The notes under the pieces are model-generated. The model was not told the DNA's origin. It did no database searches and saw nothing but the letters and a program-made list of their open reading frames with translations. A stretch of DNA of 64,000 bases from Brachypodium distachyon. Lineage: Eukaryota; Streptophyta; Magnoliopsida; Poales; Poaceae. Below are positions 23,929 to 34,670 of this stretch, piece after piece (the first letter of the stretch is position 1; each line of letters opens with the position of its first letter). The DNA lies in contig NC_016131.3 of the NCBI RefSeq assembly GCF_000005505.3, forward strand, positions 9,631,501 through 9,695,500, written 5' to 3'. Position numbers and translations under genes: made by a program.

Positions 23929-24437
23929 TCTTTGCGGTGACATCTTGGTGATGGAGAAAACATCGTCTAGAAGGTTGGTGTCTGGTTCCGTCCTCATCCT
24001 GGCATACGCTTTGCAGTTTAGTCCATGGAGTCAGTTGTTCTCATGTCATGTCCTTTTGTCTTTTTTCCTGTCGATTCATTAACGGAGAAACGACTTCATA
24101 GCTTTTCTTGTAAGGATTGTGTCCCCGGCATGGTGCGTTCAACGATACTTGGTTCCCACTGTCTGAGGTGGGCATCCCATGCGGCTTTTCAAAACCTATG
24201 ATATTAGTCTAACTTGAAAAGGTATGGTGTTCTACAATTTCGTCACGATTATGTGGAAGAACGTCAAAATTAATGTGAAGGATGGATCAAGAGAAGTTTG
24301 TTTCCAAGGACCGTGATAAAACTATACATTCGAAACAAAGACGAAAATCGAGAACGAGAATATAGGCACTCTCGCTGTAGTTCCAATCGCGTCATGTCGA
24401 CCAGGGCAAGCCACCCTCATTTTCCACATACTACTAG
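23929..24437. other. Intergenic, nothing recognised
   Basis: About 500 bp of mixed composition between the MULE and the next CACTA element. No gene or ends seen. Confidence 0.4.
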
Positions 24438-25926
24438 CACTACTACAAAAGCATTCATCAGTAACGGGCAAAAAACCACATCACTGGCGGGCAGACCACC
24501 CGTCACTACGTGGTTGCCAGTGATGTGGGTACCATCAGTAACGGGCGGCCTGCCCGTCCGTGATGGGTGCCTCATCACCGACGGTCACACACAACGACCG
24601 ACACTGATATGGATTTGGAAAAATAAAAAAAAGGGCCAGCCCCTGGCCAGCCCCAAATCCACATAGCAGCCCGGCGTTGACCTCACCGCACCGCAGGCGG
24701 CGGCAGCTGGAGGAGATCGGCAGAACAACGGTGGCTCCATGGCACTCCACTTCAGAGTTTAGAGAAAGAGAGAGTGAGAGGGAAACCGGGGCTGCAGAAA
24801 GAGAGAAATGAGAGGGGTAAGAGACCGACCTGGAGATCTTCGACTCCATGATGGCGCCGTCAACTCCATGACCGTCGTGTCGACTCCTTGACCACGCCGT
24901 CGACTCGATGCCGGACTGCATTTGTGAGAGAGTGGGAGAGTGAGAGAGGAAGAGGGAGGAAAGAAAACCAAGACGGGAATGGGGACTTACCGGTGGCTGG
25001 GTGGCCGAGAAAGGCCAGATCCGGTGGGGCGAGGCCGGGGGCTGCCGGATCCGGCCCTGTCCGTCATCGGTGGCCGGCATGGGAAGCGGGGCCGGCGTCA
25101 GAGCGGTGGCGGCGCGAGCGGAGGAGGAGGGAGGGAGCTCGGGAGCCCGTGGATGGGGGAGATCGCCGCTCGGCTGGAAAAGAGGAGGGAGAGAGAAAAG
25201 AGATTGGGAGGGATGAGGATGGGGAAAGGAGAAAATATCGGGGAGGCAGGGAGAGATGTGGGCCTGTGGATCCGGTTCCTCTGTTGCTCAGCCAATAGGG
25301 TGACAGCAGACGAATCTGTGCTTCTTAGTACTCCTGAAAATCTAGAGAACATCAGTGGCGGGTGCAATTGTAAGGCCCGCCACTGATGTTTATTTTTGTG
25401 AATTTTGCAGATTTTTAAATTGGGCCATTACTAACGGGCGTCCCGTGCCCGTTACTGATGAAGTGTTATCAGTGACGGGCATACCACGCCCGTCACTGAT
25501 GGGCGGGATGCCCGTTACTGATGAGGGTCATCAGTGACGGGCCTTTCCCGCACGTCACATGTGTTGTGTTTTGTAGTAGTGTGGCTATCTAGCTTACGGC
25601 GATATAATACTTCTAGGTTCTCAGTGGAGCAAAAATTAGTTAGTTGCCACTTTGGCCACTTCATCGTTGGTCCCGATGTCCTCTCAGCAGTGTTGCATGG
25701 GCGTCTGAATCCTATCGCCCGTCGCTGATGAGTAATCATCAGTGACGGGCGTGGTGTGCCCGTCACTGATAAGGGGTCATCAGTGACGGGCACGGGCACG
25801 CCCGTCACTGATGTTATGTTATCAGTGACGGGCATGGTATGCCCGTTACTGATGAGGGTCATCAGTGACGGACGGGAAAGACCCGTCACTGATGACCCAT
25901 CACATATGTTGTGTTTTGTAGTAGTG
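24438..25926. mobile_element. Non-autonomous CACTA element with duplicated right end
   Basis: The left end is CACTACTACAAAA at 24438. A right end TTTTGTAGTAGTG occurs at 25569-25581 and again at 25914-25926. Subterminal arrays of CAGTGACGGGC in both orientations lie at 24460-24600 and 25350-25900. The GC-rich core (24650-25300) is related in style to the core of the CACTA element at 11843. No transposase. The two right ends are each followed by the same flank sequence, so a local duplication has taken place. Confidence 0.75.
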
Positions 25927-26052
25927 TGGCTATCTAGCTTACGGCGATATAATACTTCCAGGTTCTCAATGGAGCAAAAATTAGTCAGTTGCCACTTTGG
26001 CCGCTTCATCGTTGTCCTGTCAGTAGTGTTGCATGGGCGTCTGAATTCTATC
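25556..26052. repeat. Direct duplication of CACTA end plus its flank
   Basis: 25556-25716 and about 25905-26052 are near-identical (GTGTGGCTATCTAGCTTACG ... TTGCATGGGCGTCTGAAT). The second copy has lost about a dozen bases near 26015. Between them lie about 190 bp of CACTA subterminal repeats. Confidence 0.8.
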
Positions 26053-26256
26053 AATTTCTTCTCATGTGTTTAGCTTTCTCTAGTTCATGTATTCTTTCTA
26101 CATAACTTAGTTTTCCATATTATCATTTTGGACTTATTACTAGTGATGTATTTTATTGAGCGACTTACCTACATGCACGGGAAATAAATAATAAGGAAAT
26201 TTATGTTTGAAAATAAATCGTCCAAATTGAATTGCCATTTCATACGGTTTTATGGA

Positions 26257-26273
26257 GGGGGGGGGGGGGGGGG
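26257..26273 (+). repeat. G17 homopolymer
   Basis: Seventeen consecutive G. Can form G-quadruplexes and is error-prone in sequencing. Confidence 0.9.
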
Positions 26274-26462
26274 TTCTCTTTCGTTGTGGTCTCATTTTAT
26301 TGTAAAAATAAGAATTACTTACTTCTGTTTACAATAGTGATATTTTTTATTATACCAAATTCCACTAATATTTGATAGGAGTAGCTCTATTTTATAGTGT
26401 AATTTATCTATAGCAAAAAATATAACTAATTTTATTTGTAGCAACCAGCAGATATTTACCTA

Positions 26463-26575
26463 CTCCCTCCTACCGAAATTATTTGTCGAAATATTACATG
26501 TATGTAGATGTTTTTTAAACATAGATACATTCATATTTGGGTAAAATTGAGACAAGTAATATGGGTCGGAGGGAG
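26463..26575. mobile_element. Stowaway MITE
   Basis: 113 bp from CTCCCTCCTACCGAAATTAT to AGTAATATGGGTCGGAGGGAG, after TA. Ends are inverted repeats; interior has ATTACATGTATGTAGATG as in related copies. Confidence 0.8.
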
Positions 26576-27285
26576 CAGCATGTATGATTTCCAAATGGTT
26601 TAACACAGCAGTAGGAACGTGTTTCACAACGGGAAATTAAACTATGATAGGATTACCTGAACATATCAGTAACTCGATTATTGGATCGGGCGAGTGTAGG
26701 CGTCGAGTCGACCGTCAAATCCCTCGACTTTTTGCAGTAAAGCGACGTGCCGTTTTTGTTCGGACGTGCCAGCAAAAGTAAACGCATGATATTCTGCTGC
26801 ATGCGTGCGTGGCTGCGTGCTTTGCTTATCTTTTACTGCTCTAAATTAACAAAATCATCGCGGCGATGAATCATTCTTGACAAATTTTAATCGAGCACCG
26901 GCGGCCGTCCGGTAAGAATCACGTGCACATGCGCTCTGTTTCTCTTGCTTTGCACGCAGTGCGCTGTGCAAATTGCGGCCATCCAGTAAGAATCTCTTGC
27001 CGGATTATTTAAGCGTTACGGCGTCCTCGTGACCGTATCCACGTACAGCGCGCACGCGAAAGGTTTGTTTGTCCAGAAAATATCATTGGATCGACGGCAC
27101 CACAACTGTTAATTATATGTGGAGTATCTCATGTTCGCCGAGGAAATCAAGATATGTATGAGAACTCATTTGTGTGTACCGAGTGAGTTATTGACTCCAC
27201 GATTACATGGCAATTTTTTTAAAAATAATATGATTTTTTTAATCATTTTTAAAAATAATACGCGTTTTTTAAAAATTTCAAAAAT
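26576..27285. other. Intergenic, nothing recognised
   Basis: AT-rich with stretches of T/A at 27210-27290. No gene, RNA or element ends were seen. Confidence 0.4.
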
Positions 27286-27289
27286 AATA

Positions 27290-27500
27290 TGGGCTCGGCA
27301 TCGCCCAGGCCGAATGGACCCAGTCGGCCTGGCCCAAGCCGATTAGGCTCAGTCGGCCTCGGCCAGGCCGACTGGAGGCAGGCTGCTCGGCGCGCGGGGC
27401 CCCACGAGGCGCTCGGTTTGGCTCAGACCGACTGAGCCCAGTCGGCCTAGCCTTGGCCGACAGGCCAGTCGGCCTAGCCATGGCCGAAAGGCACCTGGTG
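27290..27500. repeat. GGCCGA/TCGGCC dyad cluster upstream of the transposase
   Basis: At least ten copies of GTCGGCC or GGCCGA in both orientations, many around CCCAGTCGGCCT. They can pair with one another. The cluster precedes the transposase remnant by about 900 bp and may belong to its 5' region. Confidence 0.65.
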
Positions 27501-28007
27501 GGCCGGCGGAATCTTCCTTTTTCTTTTTTTCCCTTTCCCTTCCTCCCTTCCCATCCCGTGCGCGAGCCCACCCAGACGCCCCCGAGCCCCTTCTTCTTCC
27601 TGCTCGTGTTCTTCTCCGTTCTTCTCTGTTTTTCCTTTTCTCCTCAAATGCTCCCATTTTCTAGCCCAAATTAGTGCATCTTGATCCCATTTAACCCACA
27701 AAATCGCATCCCCTACCTAGTTGGCACCCAAAGACACCTCGATCTACTGTTTTCATAGGCCATGTAGAGCTAATTTTGTGGTGCAAAATTGGAGCAATGG
27801 TGGTGGTTTGGAAGAGTTTGGAGGTGGTGGTAGTGCTCATCCGGTGACTGTGAGACTGCTCGAGGTTGGGGTTCACACGTTTTAAGGGTAAGTCCTAATC
27901 TCTCACGTATTTATCCTATAAGTATATGTTTGTGAGGATACGTGTGTATGTATATATAAAATGTATGTTTTAGCGTTTGGTAGTGCTTATTATTTTGGGC
28001 AACGGTT

Positions 28008-28370
28008 AATGTCGTACTGCTTAGTATTTGATGCATCTAAATATTATGGCCGGTAGTAAAATGTTTTGATAGACTAGATTTTTTTTGATGCCGTACTGTT
28101 TAGTATTTGAAGCGTATTAATATTTTAAATCTGTCGTACTGCTTAGTATTTTACGCGTCTAAATAGTATGGCCGGTAGTAATATGTTTTGATGGGCTAGA
28201 TTTTATTTATGCCGTACTGTTTAGTTTTTGACGCTAATATGCCGTATTGTTTAGCATTTGTCACGTATTAATATTTTTAATATGCCGTACTGCTTAGTAT
28301 TTGACGGTCTTAATATTTTTTATATGCCGTACTGCTTAGTATTTGACGCGTCTAAACATTTTTTTAGGCA
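28008..28370 (+). repeat. Diverged tandem repeats in the leader of the transposase
   Basis: The words GCCGTACTG(C/T)TTAGTATTTGA and CGTCTAAATA/TTAATATTTTT alternate about seven times with unit lengths of roughly 40-110 bp, ending 7 bp before the transposase ATG. Confidence 0.75.
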
Positions 28371-28376
28371 TCAAAG

Positions 28377-31080
28377 ATGTCCGGTGTAGTGAAGTTTGTT
28401 TTTTACTACTGTTCCGGTACTGTCTTAACAACAGAGCACGAAGCTGATCTGAGTCAGTTTAAGTATGTGGAGTTGAATCTAACGGCCCCTCAAACATGCA
28501 CGTTTAGTCAGTTGCAGGAATGGTTGGTAGGATGTTTAGCACTCAATCCTAAAACATACACCGTCCGTGTGCAAGCATTGTGGACCAAGTCAAGTTTAAA
28601 TATTTTTTGGGTTTTGAGGCCGATAGACTGGACATCAAAGTGGGTGCGCTAGTTAGAAAGTTGTGAGAAAAGGGAAACTACACCTGTCACCTTAATCCAT
28701 GTTGTCGCTCATGAGACCAATCCAGCTGAAGGCGAGAGTGAATCAGGTTATGGCTTGTCCAATGCAAACTCTGTGTCGAATGCTGGAGGTGGTGGTTACG
28801 AATCAGGCCAGAACTCTGGGACAGTAGGAGAGGATGAGTACACTGGCGAGGCAGATGCGGACGAAAAAGATGGTCACTTGCAGAACCAGATGGAAGATGA
28901 AGATACAGATGGTCATAGTTCTTATGACAATGAGTCTCATGAGTCGGACGAAGAGGAGGTGCCGATTCCCGCATCATGGAATCAGGACTTCTCTTCAGCT
29001 ATGACCGTGAACGATGGGCACGACTCTGCATGGCAATATCATTAGAACAACATTGCGAAGGGTGCTAGATTTCCTGACAAGAAACATCTGCAGGATGCAA
29101 TAATTGCTTGGGCAATGTCCACGCAAAGGGTTTTCAAAACAACAGTCTCTTCACAAAAATATCTGACAATGGAGTGTGAACAAATAGATTGTCCCGGAAG
29201 GGTGTATGGCTATGTTCCTAAGTATGACACAGATTGGGTTGTGACTGACTTGGTGTTGCACACATGTGTCATTCCCAGTATCCTTCAAGACCATCGTAAC
29301 CTCTCGTCGACGCTTCTTGCTCGGTTGCTTTACACGGAGATAGTGGAGAGCAAAGCAATGGAAGTGAAGGCCATCATGCGTAAGGTCAGGGTAAGGTTTA
29401 AGTACAACATTTTGTATGGCAAGGCTTGGAGGGCTAAGCAGAGGGCTCTTGAGGAAAGATTTGGTTCGTTTTATGACTCGTACGACTCGGTTGTCCGCCT
29501 CCTCCATACACTACAAGCCCGTAATCCAGGCATCTATGTCGACATCCAACACTTCGTGCACCCAGAGTATCCAACTGTAAGGGTGCTGCAACGACTGTTC
29601 TTCACTTTCGGTGTATGCGTCCAAGCTTTCCATCATTGTCGACCGGTGATATGCGTAGATGGCACTTTTCTCACTGCCAAATACAGGGGGCAGATCTTGA
29701 CTGCCATTGGTCAAGACGGCAACAATCAAATCGTTCCGCTCGCATTTGCTTTCGTGGAGGGTGAGAACACTAAAAGTTGGTTATGGTTTTTCAGGCAGCT
29801 AAAGAGAGCAGTTGTGCATGATAAGCCGAATGTGTACATCCTTCATGACAGACATGCAGGCATACTCAGTGCGATAAGGACACTGACAAACCCTGGGCCT
29901 GATGAACAAACTCCATGGCAGGACATGCAGAGTCGTCGGTGCATGCGGCATTTGGGGGCCAACTTCTTCTCGTAGTTCAGGAACAAGTCTATGAATCTAT
30001 TCAAGAAAGTCTGCAAACAGAACCAACAATGGAAGTATACTAGGATACATGATTATCTTTATGAGTTCACGAAGAAACATGTTAGGGAGAGGACAGCGGC
30101 ACGAAACGCAGCGGTAGCAGCACATGTAGCAGCAGTGGCTGCACAGACAGTAGTTGGAACAGGACCATCTGAGGAAGAACCTGTTGGGCTTTGTGACTTG
30201 CCAAGGTTTGACCCACCCGGCACTAGGAGAACGGTTGGGAGGCAGATTAAAAACTTTCAGCAGAGGATAGAGCACGAGCCTCTGGAGCGGTGGTCTTTGC
30301 TGCACGACACACATGACGCTAGGTACGGCGTCATGACTACTAACCTGGCAGAAACATACAACTTTGTCCTAAGGGGAAATAGGGCTTTACCACTTAGAGA
30401 CATCATCAAGGGTATTTTCCATGGCACGGTGAACTATTTCAGAGATAGACGCCAGAGAACTGAAATGCATATCATGAACAACCCAAATACACCATACTGT
30501 GAAAAGATTATGAAGTACATCGATGAGAAGATGGAAAAAGCTAGGTCTCATACTGTCGTCGCCATCGGTAATCAAGAACACAGGTTTGAGGTGCGCTTGC
30601 CAACTGACAAGTTCGGCGTTGGAAATGAATTGAGGACACAAGGTGAAGATTGGAAATGAAGCGTGGCCAACGTGTGAGTGCACCTGCAACAAACCAAAGT
30701 TGCTTCACCTTCCTTGCTCACATGTACTTGCTGCTTGCGGGGAGCTAGGGATGGACGCAATCTCATTTGTGTCTCCCTATTACCTGAAAGAGTCTGTGCT
30801 TAACACATGGACGAGTGAGATGCTAGGGTTTCGTGCAATGGGCAATTTCAACAAGGTAACCCTTGGTGAAAGGCGGTACATCCCTGACCCCGGGCTACTG
30901 CGGACAGGCACAGGCAGACGCCCGTCCAGGCGCATCCGAAATGATATGGATGAATCTGAAGCCGGAGGACCGTCACGACAATATTTTCTACGCAACCATT
31001 TTAGCCATAGGGACACTTATTGTCCAACTTTCGGTACTGACGGAGCTACTGCCCGTGAAAGAGGGAGACGTGGACGATGA
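28377..31080 (+). pseudogene. MuDR-type (MULE) transposase, inactivated
   Basis: One frame runs from ATG 28377 to about 30650, interrupted by TAG at 28650, 29043 and 29973; a frameshift near 30645 moves the end into another frame, stopping at 31078. Parts in order: N-terminal region (MSGVVKFVFYYCSGTVLTTE); acidic linker at 28755-28980; MuDR DNA-binding region (KKHLQDAIIAWAMSTQRVFK); MULE catalytic core with PVICVDGTFLTAKYRGQILT (first catalytic Asp) and ILHDRHAGILSAIR (Asp again, with His where family members usually have Ser); SWIM zinc finger CECTC...CSHV. About 890 codons, a normal family length. No long terminal inverted repeats were found around it. It cannot make an intact protein without readthrough. 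Confidence 0.88.
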
Positions 31081-31099
31081 GTGAGAGGAAGAAACTAGA

Positions 31100-31465
31100 C
31101 TATGGCCTTAATATGTACTCTATGTGAAACTATGTGTTAATTTGTACTCTGTGTGGAACTATGCTATAATTTGTACTTTATGTGGAACTATGTTTTAATT
31201 TGTACTATATGTGAAACTATGTGTTAATTTGTACTCTATGTTTTAATTTGTACTCTATGTGGAACTAAGTTTTATTTTGTACTCTGTGAAACTAAGTTTT
31301 ATTTTCTACTCTGTGAAACTATGTGTTAATTTGTGCCCTATGTTTTAATTTGTACTCTGTGTGGAACTATGTGTTAATTTGTAAGCTTTGTTCAACTATG
31401 TTTTAATATGTACTCTCGGTTTAACTATGCTTAACTTTGTATTGTATGTCTAACTATGTTTATAA
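31100..31465 (+). repeat. AT-rich tandem repeat after the transposase
   Basis: About twelve copies of a unit near 30 bp, AACTATGTGTTAATTTGTAC with TCTATGTGG, with point changes. Immediately follows the transposase stop. Confidence 0.8.
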
Positions 31466-31479
31466 ATGTTGCAGGTACA

Positions 31480-31835
31480 AAATGGAAGAGTATCATTGCT
31501 ATCTTCGGAGATTGAGAGTAAGCATCGGGCTGCTCGATTGGTGGCGCATCCTGGGAGTGTCGAGCCCCTTGTCACGCGCACTCCTAAGGAAAATTGGATA
31601 ATACACCATGCCTGGATTCAGCGGTATTTATTCATTCATCCCTTGCATGTCCATTTTATTTATTCATCCCTTGCATGTTCATTTTATTTATGCAGTTTGA
31701 AGTGGGCTGGCCTTTTACCTTTCGCACGGCTTGTTGAGGCAACTCGTGTGGAAATGGTAAAGGGCGAGCGACGAGGCTTCAACTCTACACGGCTACAAAT
31801 TGACCACTCGTTGTTGAGCTGCTTAGTGGACGATG
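31480..31835 (+). pseudogene. Plant mobile domain (PMD) fragment
   Basis: The frame reads KHRAARLVAHPGSVEPLVTR, then HAWIQR. A GT-AG intron at about 31631-31695 would join this to LKWAGLLPFARLVEA and IDHSLLSCLVD. This order matches the start of the plant mobile domain (aminotransferase-like) that travels with MULE transposases. The usual continuation RWRPETHTFHLP is missing: after SCLVD the sequence changes to the tandem repeat at 31830. So the gene is cut off and probably rearranged. Confidence 0.5.
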
Positions 31836-32065
31836 ATGTGCTCTTTCCCATCGACGGTGCAGTACTCTTTCCCTTAGACGATGAAGAACTCTTACCCGTT
31901 TTGCTTGGCACGAAGATATCTTCATCAGACGATGATGTACTTTTCCCCTTGGACGATGATGTGCTCTTTCGCTTCGACGGTGCAGTACTCTTCACCTTGG
32001 ACGATGAAGAACTCTTACCCGTTTTGCTTGGCATGAAGATATCTTCATCGGATTCCTCCTCTTCA
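31830..32065 (-). repeat. Two-copy tandem repeat encoding a Ser/Lys-rich tail (minus strand)
   Basis: A unit of about 110 bp occurs twice. On the minus strand an open frame (32076-31684) reads SDEDIF(M/V)PSKTGKSSSSSK repeatedly, then KSTAPS and KSTSSS. It looks like the low-complexity C-terminus of a transposon protein lying in inverted orientation to the PMD fragment. Confidence 0.55.
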
Positions 32066-32237
32066 ACCCATAACAATGGATGTTTTCTAGCCTATTGTAG
32101 GTATGACTCACTCTTACCTTCACTGTGCTTCTTCCATCTTTCGTGCAACCTTAGCAGTTCTTGCCATATCTCTGCAATGTTTAAAGGTCGACTCTTAGCT
32201 AACTCTTACTCGAATCTTTTCTTAAGAGTTTTTCTCC

Positions 32238-32545
32238 TTTTTTTTAGAAACACGGTGCAAATGCAGACGCTCACAACACGTGGGTACACTCACCCCTATG
32301 AACGCACACACGCACACCCTACCCCTATGAGCACCTCCGGAAGACTGGGCCAACAGGTCTTGAGAGTTTGACGAAGTCACCGCAGGCGCCTCCCTATTGA
32401 CGGGTACGCCACCTACCACTGAAAGAATAGCGGCGGTTAAATCCTAGAATAATTTAGGGAAATGTGACACCCATGTCAAGTCTAGAACTTGAACCTCGGT
32501 GGGCTGTTTCCACCACAAGGAACCAGACCAACTGAGTTAGGCTCA
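32238..32545 (-). mobile_element. Au-type SINE
   Basis: Read on the minus strand it starts GAGCCTAACTCAGTTGGTCT (tRNA-like A box), has a B box in GAGGTTCAAGTTCTAG, and ends GGTGCTCATAGGGGTAGGG ... CACCGTGTTTCTAAAAAAAA. This is the Au SINE layout of Triticeae and relatives, as I recall it. Nearly full length. Target duplication not clear. Confidence 0.75.
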
Positions 32546-33808
32546 ATTCACTTCTCTCTCCTATTTTTATTTCCATACAGAAACAAATCTTCTATATCTA
32601 AGTAGGAAAAACCCAATATTTAATTTCTCTCAACATGCAAGCATGCCACATCATCACATCATTAATTTGTTCACACCTATTTAGTGAAAAACTCATATTT
32701 TTTGCACATGAATGCATGCTACTTTTTCATCAAGCTATTTCCACTAAGTGAAGAATGTATAATCTATCATGCAATTCCATTATACATTTTCACTTGATAC
32801 TCTTTTGTTGCTACTCTGTACTCATGTATGTTTTCAACAACGTGGGCTCACGTATGTTAACTAAAAATTTCCGCAACGACGTGCGGGACATCATCTAGTT
32901 TATATAAGAGTCGGTCAGGAGTCCGCCACCGTGGATGCCTAATCATATGCGTGTCAAATCCCCGTGATTTGGAGCCGATCGATGCCACTCGTCCTGGTTA
33001 AGCTAGCTACGCGCTATGGATGATCTTGATTGGTTGCTGATAGAGTGGGCCTACAGGACTAGAGCAAGATCAGTAAATTAGACAGGAGCACAATATAGTA
33101 AGTGAGATTTCTTTTTGGAAGACAACGACACGTACTACGACAGCATTCGTATGGCCCTGGCATTTGAATACCATATAGAGCGTACGGACCATCAATATAA
33201 AACCAATGTTAGATTTTGAGAGGCTACACACACTTGGCAACAAACAAGGATTATCCTCTGATTTCTGGCGGAACAGATCAGCTAAAATAATCTGCGTGTG
33301 TAGCAGGTTAGCAGCTAGCAAAAACGAATCATCATAGAGAAGCTTCTGCACAAAGTGTTGACAAAGAAGAAAAAAAACAAATGCTGACTCGATCGGAACC
33401 GAATGGCATGTATATAGGTCACCCAAAAGATGTTTTATGGACGTTCTGAAAAAAAGATGTTTTAGGAATTGTTTCTACATAGCCATTTCCTAGAAAGAAC
33501 TTAATGTGAATTTTTAGCAGATGGAGAGAGCATAAAGTTAGAAATACATAGGACGAAATATAGTGGGGATTTTGGGGGTATATTTACCACAGTCCACTTA
33601 TATTTTCTGGTGCCTCACGGGAAAATGATGTGGTGCTCAATTCTTGTATACGCCAAACAGATTGGCCAACTAAAAGTTGTATTTCTTGCGATTTAAAAGG
33701 AAGGAATGGTGCAACCAGCTCACCCCGCTAAGTCTCCGATTTGACATGGATGCTCGCATTTTTCTGCATTTATTTCAAGACCTAACTGGCGTTGTGTTTT
33801 TAGTGGGA
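32546..33808. other. Intergenic, no gene supported
   Basis: AT-rich; includes short frames without family resemblance. No ends or RNA genes seen. Confidence 0.4.
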
Positions 33809-34042
33809 GTGACGTACCCGTCGACCACGAGATACCGGTGGAGATTCCATCAATCTCAAGATAATGTGCCGGACCAATCTCTCGGAAGTGCTCATAGGGG
33901 TAGGGTGTGCGTGCGTGTGTTCATAGGGACGAGTCTCTCGGAGGTGCTCATAGGGATAGCGTGTGCGTGCATGTGTTCATAGGAGTGTGTGCGTGCTTGT
34001 GAGCGTCTGCGTCTGTGCCGTGTTTCCTCACAAAAAAAAGGA
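33809..34042 (+). mobile_element. Au-type SINE, 3' part with internal duplication
   Basis: Shares the 3' end of the SINE at 32238 (GGTGCTCATAGGG ... GAGCGTCTGCGTCTGTGCCG, then A-run). The segment from CTCTCGGA to TGTGTTCATAGG appears twice in tandem. The tRNA-like 5' part is diverged. Confidence 0.65.
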
Positions 34043-34670
34043 AGGAATGAGGTGCACATGCGCGGACAATGCGAGCCTCGAAGCAATGTAGATCATTGCA
34101 ATCGCTTATCCTTGTAAAGTCTTGTGTTGTTTGTTGATCTATTTGGAACTGCATAAATGATTTGGTATTCAGTAAGAAAAAACTACTTTTTTGCAGGTTG
34201 TTCTTCAGACTTCGCATTGGATCCATATTTGTTCCTACTTCTTCGGACTGAGGCCAAGGATTTTAAAGTTTGGCTGCACCTGTTTGGAGATGGTCGCAAG
34301 GGAGTTCTTCAACCAGTTTGGGTGACGCACGGCAATAGACTTGAAGCCAGTTGATGTGTTTTCGATTTTTTTATTTATGATGTAAACTTTGAAACTTTTG
34401 CGCAAAAGAAAGGTAACTTCAAACTTCTTTGTCGTGCTGACTTTAATAATATGACGGCTGTGCGCATCAGTTGACCAAGGAGTTTTACTTCTTAAAAAAA
34501 ACACCAAACATGTGCCTGTTATTTTGCAGAATTTCTAACCTCATCGAGATTTCAGTTCCCATTCTATTTTCAAGAGAAAAATAAAAACTGAATTAGTTGT
34601 AACTGGCTTAGTTCTTCTAGTGCTCACCCTGATTTGAAACCAATGATTCCCCGGTGGGGGCTGCTAGGGA

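Noticed and set aside
25515..26054. 179-aa minus-strand frame with VTGxPxPVTD repeats
   Set aside because: Translation of CACTA subterminal CAGTGACGGGC repeats and the duplicated flank.
29151..30692. Minus-strand frames across the transposase
   Set aside because: Antisense to clear MULE and SWIM coding sequence.
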